Source: Desulfotomaculum sp.
GTDB lineage: Bacteria > Bacillota > Desulfotomaculia > Desulfotomaculales > Nap2-2B
NCBI GenBank assembly: GCA_003513005.1
Contig: DOTD01000014.1
Span: forward strand, 1 to 57,800
DNA length: 57,800 nucleotides
Direction of reading: 5' to 3'
Shown here: piece by piece, positions 16,976-25,143 of the stretch
Layout: every line of letters begins with the position of its first letter
Position numbering within the stretch: the stretch's first letter is position 1
Made by a program: the position numbers and the translations under genes
Notes under the pieces: model-generated
Seen by the model: only the letters and a program-made list of their open reading frames with translations
Databases searched by the model: none
What the model was told of the DNA's origin: nothing

Positions 16976-17022
16976 CCGCAAGGATTGAACAGAACCCGGT
17001 TCGTATTTGCGGAGTTGTTTTT
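16976..17022 (+). terminator. Terminator-like hairpin with an inserted segment
   Basis: CCGCAA (16976-16981) and TTGCGG (17007-17012), followed by a T-rich run, match the tRNA-Arg terminator, but the loop holds a 25-base insertion with its own GAAC/GTTC stem. No plus-strand gene ends here, so it may be a relic of the tRNA-flanking sequence. The rest of 16828-17194 holds the hsdM upstream region and nothing else I can support. Confidence 0.4.
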
Positions 17023-17194
17023 CTTGAATTTTGAGATATATCTTCAAAGGGATTTGCAATAATTGCGTAGAAAAAGGATTTTAAGGAGCTTTTTATGGTT
17101 GCCCGCTTATGAAAACAATGTTTTAAAATAAGTATAACTCCTTCACATGGCGCGTATAGTTGTAGATATGAAAAGTGCCGTAAGGGAGGTAATA

Positions 17195-18010
17195 ATGGCT
17201 GCCGGGTCTTATATACAGAGCCTGCTGGTGTCTAATCCCTTAAGAAGGTCAATACTTGCTGAAATGGTTATGGCGCTGCGGCTGCCGAAGGGAAGCCGGG
17301 GGCTTGACGCCGGGTGCGGAATCGGTCTTCAATGCCTGTTATTGGCCGGGGAGGTAGGGCCTGCCGGACATGTTACCGGCCTCGACATATCCGCGGATAT
17401 GCTTGATTATGGCCACGAGTTGGTTAAAAAGGCTGACCTGTCGGAACAGATTTCTTTTAAGGAAGGGGATATAACCGGCCTCCCGTTTGATAACAGCACA
17501 TTCGACTGGGCATGGAGCGTTGACTGCGCAGGATTGGTTCTTCCGGAACCGCTTTCCTCATTGAGGGAACTGGTACGCGTCGTAAAACCGGGTGGTATTG
17601 TAGCCGTCGCTTTTTGGTCTTCCGAGAAGCTGCTTCCAGGATATCCCGTATTGGAAGCCCGGCTGGGAGCAACATCAGCCGGCATTGCGCCTTTTGTTCA
17701 GGGAACGAAACCGGAGCGGCACTTTTTACGTGCGCTGGGCTGGTTCAATGAGTTGGGGTTAAGGGAAGTCAAGGCCGGAGTCTTTGCTGAAAGTGTCTGC
17801 GCGCCTCTGAATGATGAAGTAAAAGGAGCTCTGGCAGAGCTTTTTAAGGAACGCTGGTCAAATGTAGAAACTATACTTGCACCTGGTGATCTGGCAGATT
17901 TCCAGCGCCTTTGCCTGCCGGATTCACCGGATTTCATTATCAATCTGCCGGATTACTATGCTTTCTTCACCATGACGATGTTCTGGGGTACAGTGCCTGT
18001 ACATATTTAA
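17195..18010 (+). CDS. Class I SAM-dependent methyltransferase
   Basis: The protein (271 residues from this start) has the SAM-binding motif I GLDAGCGIGLQCLLLAG near residues 36-52, the acidic residue of motif II (VTGLDIS), a GDITGLPFDNSTFDWAWS segment and VVKPGGIVAVAFW, all typical of UbiE/Ubiquinone-type class I methyltransferases. The substrate is not evident. I chose the ATG at 17195 because GGGAGG lies just upstream; an ATG at 17147 would add 16 residues without a ribosome site. It stands alone inside the putative island, convergent with the DUF6941-like gene. Confidence 0.88.
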   Translation: MAAGSYIQSLLVSNPLRRSILAEMVMALRLPKGSRGLDAGCGIGLQCLLLAGEVGPAGHVTGLDISADMLDYGHELVKKADLSEQISFKEGDITGLPFDNSTFDWAWSVDCAGLVLPEPLSSLRELVRVVKPGGIVAVAFWSSEKLLPGYPVLEARLGATSAGIAPFVQGTKPERHFLRALGWFNELGLREVKAGVFAESVCAPLNDEVKGALAELFKERWSNVETILAPGDLADFQRLCLPDSPDFIINLPDYYAFFTMTMFWGTVPVHI

Positions 18011-18012
18011 AT

Positions 18013-18393
18013 TCAAGATGATCTTAATGCTATTGGAACTGAACCAACATGACGATTGTCCAGAATAATATCAAAAGAATATGTACCTTCTGTTGGAAAA
18101 GTAATTCCTACCATTTCAATAAGCAGATTACAATTTAATATATCCCGTGTCGCGGTAATTTCTTGCTCAAACGGATCTATAACTTGTTCACCATCCGCAT
18201 TTACTAAAGTAATTCTTACCGGATGGTTTCCTATCTCAGAAGGGTGTGCTTGTAATAGGGCAACGAAGAACATTCTGGAATGAGTAGCTGGAAACTGTAG
18301 TGAAGTAATACCATCAAACATTCCTAAAATGCTCAATTTATCCATTTTATCCATTATGGCATAATCACAGACACAGGCATATTTTAACTCCAA
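18013..18393 (-). CDS. Conserved hypothetical protein, DUF6941-like
   Basis: This 126-residue soluble protein begins MELKYACVCDYAIMDKMDKL and continues with LSILGMFDGI, a pattern I recall for the DUF6941 family. The rest is predicted beta-rich (ITFPTEGTYSFDIILDN near the C-terminus), like a small beta-sandwich. No function is known to me. An AAGGAGGG site is present upstream of the ATG. It ends two bases from the convergent methyltransferase gene. Confidence 0.75.
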   Translation of the reverse strand: MELKYACVCDYAIMDKMDKLSILGMFDGITSLQFPATHSRMFFVALLQAHPSEIGNHPVRITLVNADGEQVIDPFEQEITATRDILNCNLLIEMVGITFPTEGTYSFDIILDNRHVGSVPIALRSS

Positions 18394-18540
18394 AAGAACC
18401 CCCTCCTTGGATAATTTGTATTAAATCTACATTTCTACATAAGGAAGGTTCTTCCTCTAAATTTGTAAAAAAAAAGAAAAAAAGATGCCTTGGGCTGTGT
18501 GCTTCTCAGTATTTCCTAAATAGTAACAATTACTGGTATA

Positions 18541-18576
18541 CCTCCATAATATAGACTGCATATCTTATGATGGAGG
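18541..18576 (+). promoter_or_regulatory. Inverted repeat overlapping a ribosome site
   Basis: CCTCCAT (18541-18547) pairs with ATGGAGG (18570-18576), and the second arm is the Shine-Dalgarno sequence of the gene starting at 18586. The layout is like that at 5213-5255. Confidence 0.45.
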
Positions 18577-18585
18577 AATTCTATT

Positions 18586-18828
18586 ATGCCGGACGGTAAT
18601 TCGGAAAAAGAAGATCATTTTAAAAAGCAAAAAGATTTTGTAAATGTCTATACTGTTACAAATTTCTCCGACACACCGTTTTTAGCTCAAATATGGTTCA
18701 ATACAAAACCTCCCGGGAAAGGTGTTGTCTCAGATGAAGTTTCTCCCGGCAACAACACCCTTACCCATCTTCCCGTACCCGAAATTAAATTGCAGTATGT
18801 GCAGTCTGTTAGAGGATTTCCAATTTAA
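18586..18828 (+). CDS. Small hypothetical protein
   Basis: The 80-residue product starts with a charged, hydrophilic segment and then has NVYTVTNFSDTPFLAQIWFN, which looks like a beta-strand pair, and ends with KLQYVQSVRGFPI. I recognise no family. The GGAGG site 9 bases before the ATG supports expression. It is followed by the terminator-like repeat at 18876. Confidence 0.6.
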   Translation: MPDGNSEKEDHFKKQKDFVNVYTVTNFSDTPFLAQIWFNTKPPGKGVVSDEVSPGNNTLTHLPVPEIKLQYVQSVRGFPI

Positions 18829-18855
18829 ATAAGCCGCACAGCCCCTTAAGACAAA

Positions 18856-18910
18856 GCGCGCCAGAAAAAACTAAGCCCCGCATATCAAATTGCGGGGTGG
18901 TTGTCTTTTT
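18856..18910 (+). repeat. Imperfect copy of the tRNA-Arg 3' end and terminator (possible attachment-site half)
   Basis: GCGCGCCAGAAAAAACTAAGCCCCGCA here parallels GGCGCACCAGAAAAA then CCAAGCCCCGCA at 10126-10152. The hairpin CCCCGCA/TGCGGGG (18876-18882 with 18891-18897) is followed by a T-rich stretch and can terminate the small gene upstream. Such a repeat is what integration into a tRNA 3' end leaves behind. Confidence 0.5.
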
Positions 18911-18933
18911 AACCGTTGTAAAAATGGTAAATC

Positions 18934-19317
18934 TTATTTATCTTTTTTATTGTCTTCAAGATCATCATTTGCCTCAATCTTGATACGTTCAGCGTTAGTC
19001 CCGTATCCTTCAGCAGGGCTGCCTGTTACCTCTATTTCGTCTCCAATTTTCAAATCCTTTGGTGTCGCCTGTACTATTCTTTCGATTTGGAAGATTGTCT
19101 GATTATTAAAAGTAACAGACTTTGTTAAACCGTCCTCTCCCTTAATTGAAACCGTATTCCCTTTAATGCCTGTTATAATACCGTCAATTTCTGTAGCATC
19201 AACAACCTGTTGTTTGCTCTTTTCTTTTTCTGCGGTCAGGGCAAATGCCGAATAAGCAATTGCCATAGTAAGAATTATTACAGCCGCGCACATGTAGAAA
19301 AGCTTTTTTTGTTTCAT
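18934..19317 (-). CDS. Secreted OB-fold-like protein (DUF5666 type)
   Basis: From the ATG at 19317 the product has 127 residues with an N-terminal signal segment (basic MKQKK, then a hydrophobic core ending near ALTAEKEK). The exported part reads like a small beta-barrel (ATEIDGIITGIKGNTVSIKG, DLKIGDEIEVTG), as in DUF5666 or other cell-wall OB-like domains. I chose this start because GGAAAGGGGC precedes it and the signal peptide begins there. A longer frame to 19365 lacks a ribosome site. The function is unknown. Confidence 0.7.
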   Translation of the reverse strand: MKQKKLFYMCAAVIILTMAIAYSAFALTAEKEKSKQQVVDATEIDGIITGIKGNTVSIKGEDGLTKSVTFNNQTIFQIERIVQATPKDLKIGDEIEVTGSPAEGYGTNAERIKIEANDDLEDNKKDK

Positions 19318-19507
19318 ATAGTCTGCCCCTTTCCAAATATACTTTATAGTTACCATACTTCCCAATATTTATTCAAAGGATATTTTTTCATATCACCCAA
19401 ACAGGATTGCGGTTCCTGGTATTTAATCATTGCTGATTGAGGCCGTAAATAATCTTTTCCATGTATATTTATTCGTGACTTGTGCCGATATTTTTGAAAA
19501 AAGGAAG

Positions 19508-20164
19508 GTGATTCAGATTAAAAAGACTGTTGTGATTGATACTGCCTACGGTGATTGGAATTTTGGAACTTTAAGCCCGAACTTTGCCAAGGATCGCAGC
19601 ATAAATCTTGAAATAGCCCTGCGTGTTAAAGCCTATCTGGATACGGCTGACGAACTGGAAGTCATTATTCCATGTAACCACGATACGGTTTTATGTGTCG
19701 ATGAGGAAACCGATTTTCTTAAGTGGCTGGAAACACTGGAAATAATTGAAGAAGCAAAGCCCAGTAATTTTATCTCCATCGCCTGCAATGAGAATGAAGA
19801 TCATGCCGTGCATGGTCCTGAAATAAAATACAGCACCTTTGACGGGCGCTCACGCCAGTTGGCGCATAAAATATATGCCTTGCTCCCGGCTGCTAACGGC
19901 GTTAAAGGTAATGGCGTTCATGGAGATAATAACATTCCTTTGCTGGAGGCCGTAAGATATCCTGCCTGTCTTGTAAAAGCAGGCTACATCAGTAACGAAC
20001 AGGAAGAAAAGCTGTTAAGGCAGTCTGAGTTTCAGGATCGCACTGCCTGGGCAATAGCACAGGGTGTGGCTGTCTATTTGGGAGTGCATATTCGTGCTTC
20101 TGAAGTATTACCAGTATCAGCCGTCGAAGCAAAAGAATGTCCTTATTGCCACAGGGCGATGTAA
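19508..20164 (+). CDS. Degenerate N-acetylmuramoyl-L-alanine amidase-fold protein
   Basis: The layout follows amidase_3 enzymes: an opening strand (TVVIDTAYGDWNFG, residues about 7-20), the NLEIALRVKAYL helix, SIACNENEDHAVHGPEIKYS, and LVKAGYISNEQEEKLL. Three of four catalytic-site residues are changed: the first zinc His (normally PGHG) is Tyr, the second zinc His (normally SIHAN) is Ala or Cys, and the catalytic Glu (normally E-x-GF-x-SN) is Lys. Only the NLE glutamate remains. A C-terminal CPYCHRAM tail is added. It may bind murein without cutting it. The GTG at 19508 lies close behind an AAAGGAAG site; ATT at 19517 or an upstream start at 19430 are alternatives. Confidence 0.65.
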   Translation: MIQIKKTVVIDTAYGDWNFGTLSPNFAKDRSINLEIALRVKAYLDTADELEVIIPCNHDTVLCVDEETDFLKWLETLEIIEEAKPSNFISIACNENEDHAVHGPEIKYSTFDGRSRQLAHKIYALLPAANGVKGNGVHGDNNIPLLEAVRYPACLVKAGYISNEQEEKLLRQSEFQDRTAWAIAQGVAVYLGVHIRASEVLPVSAVEAKECPYCHRAM

Positions 20165-20190
20165 GCGATTATTGTGTTAAGCGGTGATTA

Positions 20191-20857
20191 TTATCTTGCC
20201 GGATATTTTAAAACTCTTTCGTTAAACGGATTGGTCCCGCCTGCAAAATCCGGGTTGTTGTAGTAGCCCAAAAAACCGATCTTTATTCCCTTGCACTCTA
20301 TTACAACCGGTTTTCTTGTGTCCGCCCGATCCAGTCCTGCGCCTACATGTTTTATTCCCGCATCGTCAAGGTACCTTAAAGTATCCTCAATGCCCTGGGT
20401 ACTATAGTCCCCGGTATGATTATTGGCCAGGTTGACAATATCAATGCCGCCGTCCTGTAATATTTTTATATAATCAGGGCGCATGCGGAAGTTATACTCC
20501 TTGGGAACCTTTATGCCTCTTGCAGTAATGGGATTTTCCAGGTTGAGCATGGAAAGGTCTGAATCTTTGAAACAGGCGAGGTTTGCAAAGGGATAGCTGT
20601 AATTATCTTTGACAATATTCTCAAGGGAACAGGCAAGTACAGTATCACCGGCAAAGCTTACCACGACTTTGTTGTCATTTTCGTCAGGAAGGATTATCCG
20701 GACAGGTTTGCTGGCTCCCGGTATTCAATTTCCGCTCCGAGCAGTTCGCTGAAAGTGCGTAAGGGGACATAGAATTCGTTTCCATACGTGGTTACAGATT
20801 TGCCAAGGCTGAAAACCTTGTCGTTAAGCCAGACGGCTTCTGAAAGCTTTGTCAGTA
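20191..20857 (-). pseudogene. Remnant of a copper-amine-oxidase-like domain fused to a CapA/PgsA-type phosphoesterase
   Basis: On the minus strand 20857-20715 encodes a stalk-type copper-amine-oxidase N-terminal domain (VWLNDKVFSLGKSVTT then FYVPLRTFSELLGAEIEY), which runs into stops near 20690. In another frame the next segment begins with the metallophosphatase start VVVSFAGDTVL and continues with MLNLENPIT, NLANNHTGDYS and IGFLGYYNNPDF, then stops at 20191. CapA-like proteins are about 350 residues, so half is missing. The frame change and the short end mark it as decayed. Confidence 0.6.
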
Positions 20858-20906
20858 TATATAAATGTTAATATATAAATGTTAAAAAAAAGCGGCAACC
20901 GATCTA

Positions 20907-21227
20907 ATGGACGGCTGCTGCTTTTTTGCATTGTTATATTACCACAAACTTACCATACTGGAACTGCTGGATTCGTTTTACTATCTTGGACGTCTGTTAA
21001 TTGAAAACCGGGTTATCGGCAGTTTTGACGTTGACAAAGTAATCTCGCTGCTGCAGTGTTATTGCCCTGATTACCGCTGGCTTCTGATCAACATTTACGA
21101 GCCGGTTGCAGCGAACGCCATGGGCCTCGCTTTGCTGGATGAGGATATCTTTACGCTGGATGTTGGCGCGGACAGGCAGCGAAAGCTCGTTAATCTGTTT
21201 AAAAGCTGCTCTAAAGAGGAAGGTTAA
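20907..21227 (+). CDS. Hypothetical protein upstream of an oxidoreductase remnant
   Basis: I do not recognise the 106-residue product. After a hydrophobic start it contains VDKVISLLQCYCPDYRWLLI and ends with RQRKLVNLFKSCSKEEG. The stop lies one base before the ATG of the next gene, suggesting they were co-transcribed. The exact start is unsure because no ribosome site is evident before the ATG at 20907. It may itself be a fragment. Confidence 0.4.
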   Translation: MDGCCFFALLYYHKLTILELLDSFYYLGRLLIENRVIGSFDVDKVISLLQCYCPDYRWLLINIYEPVAANAMGLALLDEDIFTLDVGADRQRKLVNLFKSCSKEEG

Positions 21228-21228
21228 A

Positions 21229-21810
21229 ATGAAAAAGACTGATGTTCTGGATGTGGTTGTTATCGGCGGAGGGCTCTCAGGCGTAGAGTTTGCCGAGCAG
21301 CTTCAAAAGGCAGGTAAAAAGGTTACCCTGATAGAAGCGGCGCAAAGATGCGTTTGGCACGCTTTCGATGACGAGGTCTGCCGGACAGTGGAAGATGATC
21401 TGAGATCAAACGGCATTGCAGTAATGACAGGAACGAAAGTCTGTGAGATTACCGGCCGGGGAAAGGTTGAAGCGGTCAAACTGGATAATGGGGTAAATGT
21501 CAGGGCAGGGGCGGTAATACTGGCGACAGTTGTAACACCGAACTCCATACTAGCGCAGGAAGCCGGCCTGTCGGTTAACTTTAAAGCTGATTTTTATGAA
21601 GACCTCGGGTGTGCTGATTGGCGCCCAGGTAACGGGGGCGACTCAATGGGGGAAATGATCAATGTTTTAGGCCTGGCCATCCAGAAAAGCCTTACCGCCA
21701 ATGAACTGAACACTTTCCAGGTTGCGGCGCATTCCCTGATTACATCTTCGCCTGTCAATTATCCAATCAATGCGGCAGCTTTAGATGCGCTGATGGCGCT
21801 GCATTATTAG
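21229..21810 (+). pseudogene. Truncated pyridine nucleotide-disulfide oxidoreductase
   Basis: The frame holds the NAD(P)-binding half of an NADH-dehydrogenase or NADH-oxidase-like flavoprotein: VVVIGGGLSGVEFAEQL near residues 8-24, then KVTLIEA and RAGAVILATVVTPNSILA. It lacks the usual N-terminal FAD-binding half. After about residue 120 it jumps to a C-terminal-like stretch (FQVAAHSLITSSPVNYP), so roughly 100 residues around the second FAD motif are gone. Family members are about 450 residues and this has 193. A GAGGAAGG site precedes the ATG, so a product may still be made, but it should not bind flavin normally. Confidence 0.6.
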
Positions 21811-21828
21811 TATGGGGTCTACCCTGAA

Positions 21829-24000
21829 TTAGAAAATCTTATCACCGGAGCCTATGTCAGGTTGTGCATATTTTTTTAAATTATCTTTGAGCCCGGTGTT
21901 CCTTTCGATAACCTTATTATTTTTAACAGCATACGCAATAGCCTTTTTGCTTCCGATTATTACTGCAACTTTCTTTGCACGGGTTACGCCTGTGTAAAGG
22001 AGATTTTTTTGCAGCATAATATAGTGCTGCATGGTAAGCGGCAGTATGACAATGGGATACTCGGAGCCTTGAGCTTTGTGAATAGTTGTGGCATAGGCCA
22101 AAACAACTTCGTCCAGATCTGAAATGTCATATAAAACTGGAACGCCGTCAAAGCGTACAGTAAGGGTATTATCCTCCAAGTTCACATCCGATATTATGCC
22201 AATATCCCCGTTAAATACATTCTTATCATAGTTGTTTCTGATCTGCATGACCTTATCGCGGAGCCTGTATTCGGCGCCGCCTCTTCTTAAAGACAAAGTA
22301 CTGCTGTTCAACGCTGCCTGCAGTTGTATATTCATGTTAACGGCGCCGGTATCACCGCGCAGCATGGGGCATAAAACCTGGATGTCACGAATGGGATCCA
22401 CCTTGTAATATGCGGGAAGGCGTGTGGTGCAGAGCTGTTTTATAAGGTCCGGTATCCCGGCGGGATCATCGGCTTGAATGAAAAAGAAGTTGCCGTTCTT
22501 GTCGGGCTTTAGATCAGGGAAAATTCCGTTGTTAATACGGTGTGCGTTCCTGATTATCGCGCTGCCCATTGCCTGCCTGTAAACATGTTCAAGCTTAATA
22601 ACCGGTACTGCGCCCGAGTCAATTATATCCCGCAGCACATTGCCGGGACCCACGGAAGGAAGCTGATTGACATCGCCGACAATTATTACAGTCATATGGT
22701 CCGGTATTGCTTTGAAAAGATTATACATAAGAACAATATCAATCATGGAGGCTTCATCAAGGATAAGCGCATCGCCTTCCAGGGGATTATCGCTGTTTCT
22801 CTGGTACCCGTCAGGAGGCTTAAATTCAAGCAGTCTGTGTATGGTTTTAGCTTCCCTGCCGGTTGTTTCGGTCATGCGTTTGGCGGCGCGCCCCGTGGGC
22901 GCAGCAAGCAGGATCTGCATACAGCGCTCCGCAAATGCGGATATGATGGCTGATGTGATAGTTGTTTTGCCTGTGCCGGGTCCGCCCGTTAAGACCATTA
23001 TTTTGGACTGCACAGCGCAGTTGATGGCTTTTATCTGAATCTGGTCATAAATAATACCGGTTTTATTCTGTAAATCGCAGATGATTCTATTTATATCATT
23101 GATTGGTTTATAGCCGGGAGTATTTAAAACTTCAGAGATCCTTCTTGCCGTACCGGCTTCACTGAAAAACAGGGGCGGTATATATATTGCGTCAGGATCT
23201 TCAAATATAACGTCTTTTTCTTTTAACATGTGATCCAGAGTGATTGATATAATACATTCTTCTATCTCTAACAATTCGTTAGCGGTTTTAATCAGTTGGT
23301 CTCTTGCCGCATAGCAATGGCCTTCATCCGCAAGCTCGTTCAAAGTATATAGGATACCGCTTCTGCATCGTACAAAGCTCTCTTTGTCAAATCCCATCTT
23401 AGCGGCAATTTTATCGGCGGTTTTAAAACCAATACCCCGGATGTCGTCAGCCAGCTTGTAAGGATTGGTTTTTACTATGGAGACGCTGTTGTTGCCATAT
23501 GCTTTATATATCTTGACAGCATGAGAGGTATTGACCCCATGGTCTTGCAAAAAAAGCATGACATTTTTGATTTCTTTTTGTTCCTGCCATGCGGACTTGA
23601 TCATTTGGATGCGCTTTTTGCCTATGCCCGGGACCTCAGTCAGCCTGACAGTTTCTGCTTCAATAATATTTAATGTGTCAGCTCCGAATTGTTTGACAAT
23701 CCTCCTGGCAAATATGGGGCCTATTCCCTTGATCATGCCGCTGCCCAGGTATTTTTCCATTCCATAAGTGGTAGCGGGCAGGCTTTCCTCCCATTCATAG
23801 GCTGCAAATTGACGTCCGAACTTACTATCGTGTTTCCATTCCCCCTTAAGGGAGAGTATTGAGCCTGCATTTACCGAAACCATGGTTCCGATAACAGTTA
23901 CAAGGTTATTAAATCCTTTTGCCTTAACTTTAATAACGCAGAAACCATTATCTTCGTTTATAAATGTTATTCGTTCAACTATACAGCGTAAAAAATCCAT
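21829..24000 (-). CDS. recD2: RecD2-type ATP-dependent DNA helicase
   Basis: This is a superfamily 1B 5'-3' helicase of the RecD2 (RecBC-independent) type. The 723-residue protein has an N-terminal OB-like region, tandem helix-hairpin-helix elements (TEVPGIGKKRIQMIK, ADDIRGIGFKTADKIA), Walker A GGPGTGKTT (about residue 340), Walker B LILDEASMID, and near the C-terminus YATTIHKAQGSEYP and LLYTGVTRAKK. I chose the ATG at 24000, the usual family start, over an in-frame start 8 codons earlier. It is not part of an obvious operon. Confidence 0.95.
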   Translation of the reverse strand: MDFLRCIVERITFINEDNGFCVIKVKAKGFNNLVTVIGTMVSVNAGSILSLKGEWKHDSKFGRQFAAYEWEESLPATTYGMEKYLGSGMIKGIGPIFARRIVKQFGADTLNIIEAETVRLTEVPGIGKKRIQMIKSAWQEQKEIKNVMLFLQDHGVNTSHAVKIYKAYGNNSVSIVKTNPYKLADDIRGIGFKTADKIAAKMGFDKESFVRCRSGILYTLNELADEGHCYAARDQLIKTANELLEIEECIISITLDHMLKEKDVIFEDPDAIYIPPLFFSEAGTARRISEVLNTPGYKPINDINRIICDLQNKTGIIYDQIQIKAINCAVQSKIMVLTGGPGTGKTTITSAIISAFAERCMQILLAAPTGRAAKRMTETTGREAKTIHRLLEFKPPDGYQRNSDNPLEGDALILDEASMIDIVLMYNLFKAIPDHMTVIIVGDVNQLPSVGPGNVLRDIIDSGAVPVIKLEHVYRQAMGSAIIRNAHRINNGIFPDLKPDKNGNFFFIQADDPAGIPDLIKQLCTTRLPAYYKVDPIRDIQVLCPMLRGDTGAVNMNIQLQAALNSSTLSLRRGGAEYRLRDKVMQIRNNYDKNVFNGDIGIISDVNLEDNTLTVRFDGVPVLYDISDLDEVVLAYATTIHKAQGSEYPIVILPLTMQHYIMLQKNLLYTGVTRAKKVAVIIGSKKAIAYAVKNNKVIERNTGLKDNLKKYAQPDIGSGDKIF

Positions 24001-24208
24001 TAAATTACCCTTGTATAACAACATTCTCTTTCGGTTTTATTCTAATACATCATAAATAAAAGTCAAAAATAATGTTTAGAACGGCTTCTCTCCTGGCAGC
24101 CAGTTCATGTAGTGCATTTATGTTTGTTTATGCTGTTGAAAAGATATCAGACTGCACATGGTGAATATTCCAGGGATAATATAACATAACATAAGACAGT
24201 AAATACAA

Positions 24209-24237
24209 TTGACAAGCGCTAATTGAGCAATATATCA
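24209..24237 (+). promoter_or_regulatory. Sigma-A-type promoter of the mod operon
   Basis: TTGACA at 24209-24214 is followed after 16 bases by TATATC (24231-24236), about 30 bases before the modD ribosome site AAAGGAGG. The -35 is a perfect consensus and the -10 is moderate. No molybdenum-cofactor riboswitch could be recognised in the leader. Confidence 0.55.
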
Positions 24238-24268
24238 TTATAAGTAATAAGTCGAAAGGAGGTTTATA

Positions 24269-25117
24269 GTGGTCTTTATCTCAGATGAAACAATCAACAA
24301 GTTTATCAAGGAGGACGTGCCGTACATAGACTTGACCACTATGCTTCTTGGCATTGGCAAGAAGCAGGGCAGGATTATGTTTTCTACGAGAGAGGATGGA
24401 GTTTTAGCCGGTTCGGAAGAAGTTTTACGGATATTTCAGAAGCTGGATATAAAGGCTGTCCAGTCTTTGGAAAGCGGAGCCGTCATGAAAAAAGGGGAGA
24501 TCATTATTGTGGGTGAAGGAAAGGCTGAAAACCTGCACATGGCCTGGAAGGTTTGCCAGAACATTCTGGAGTACTGCTGCGGCATCGCGACCAGGACAAG
24601 GCAATTGCTGAACAATGCCAGGGAAGTCAATCCATTTATAGAAGTGGCGCCTACCAGAAAAATATTTCCGGGCACCAAGGAACTCTCCCTTAAGTCCATC
24701 CTGGCTGGTGGGGCATATCCTCACAGGCTGGGCCTTTCCGAAACAATTCTTATCTTCAGGCAGCATTGGAACTTTATGGGAAGCTACGAAGAGCTTTTGG
24801 AAAAGATAGCCGAGATTAAAAAAACAGCCTGTGAAAAAAAGATAATTGTTGAGGCTGAGAGTTTTGATGAAGCCATGAGGGCAGCGGCCGCCGGGGCCGA
24901 CGGAATCCAGTTCGACAAAGCCAGCCCCGGGGATCTCAAGGGATGGGTTGAGAAAATCAGGGCGGCGCATCCGGGAGTCATCGTCATTGCCGCCGGGGGC
25001 ATTAACCAGAACAATGCCCGTGAATATGCCGGGACAGGCATTGACGCCATTGTCACTACCGCTGTCTATTTTGGCAAACCGGCGGATATTAAGGTGGTTA
25101 TCGATAAAATCGATTGA
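24269..25117 (+). CDS. modD: ModD, quinolinate phosphoribosyltransferase-like protein of molybdate operons
   Basis: The 282-residue protein has the fold of NadC: an N-terminal open-sandwich domain (EDVPYIDLTTMLLG, residues about 14-27) and a barrel with EYCCGIATRTRQLL (about 100-113), APTRKIFPGTKELSLKSILAGGAYPHRLGL and a C-terminal AAGGINQNNAREYAGTGID. ModD proteins are linked to molybdate transport operons and their reaction is not established. The GTG start follows a strong AAAGGAGG site. It is the first gene of modD-modA-modB-modC. Confidence 0.9.
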   Translation: MVFISDETINKFIKEDVPYIDLTTMLLGIGKKQGRIMFSTREDGVLAGSEEVLRIFQKLDIKAVQSLESGAVMKKGEIIIVGEGKAENLHMAWKVCQNILEYCCGIATRTRQLLNNAREVNPFIEVAPTRKIFPGTKELSLKSILAGGAYPHRLGLSETILIFRQHWNFMGSYEELLEKIAEIKKTACEKKIIVEAESFDEAMRAAAAGADGIQFDKASPGDLKGWVEKIRAAHPGVIVIAAGGINQNNAREYAGTGIDAIVTTAVYFGKPADIKVVIDKID

Positions 25118-25143
25118 GTATTTGATTCAGAGGAGAAATCAAT

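Noticed and set aside
24025..24268. Possible Moco riboswitch upstream of modD
   Set aside because: I could not trace the multi-stem core; only a plain promoter and ribosome site are supported.
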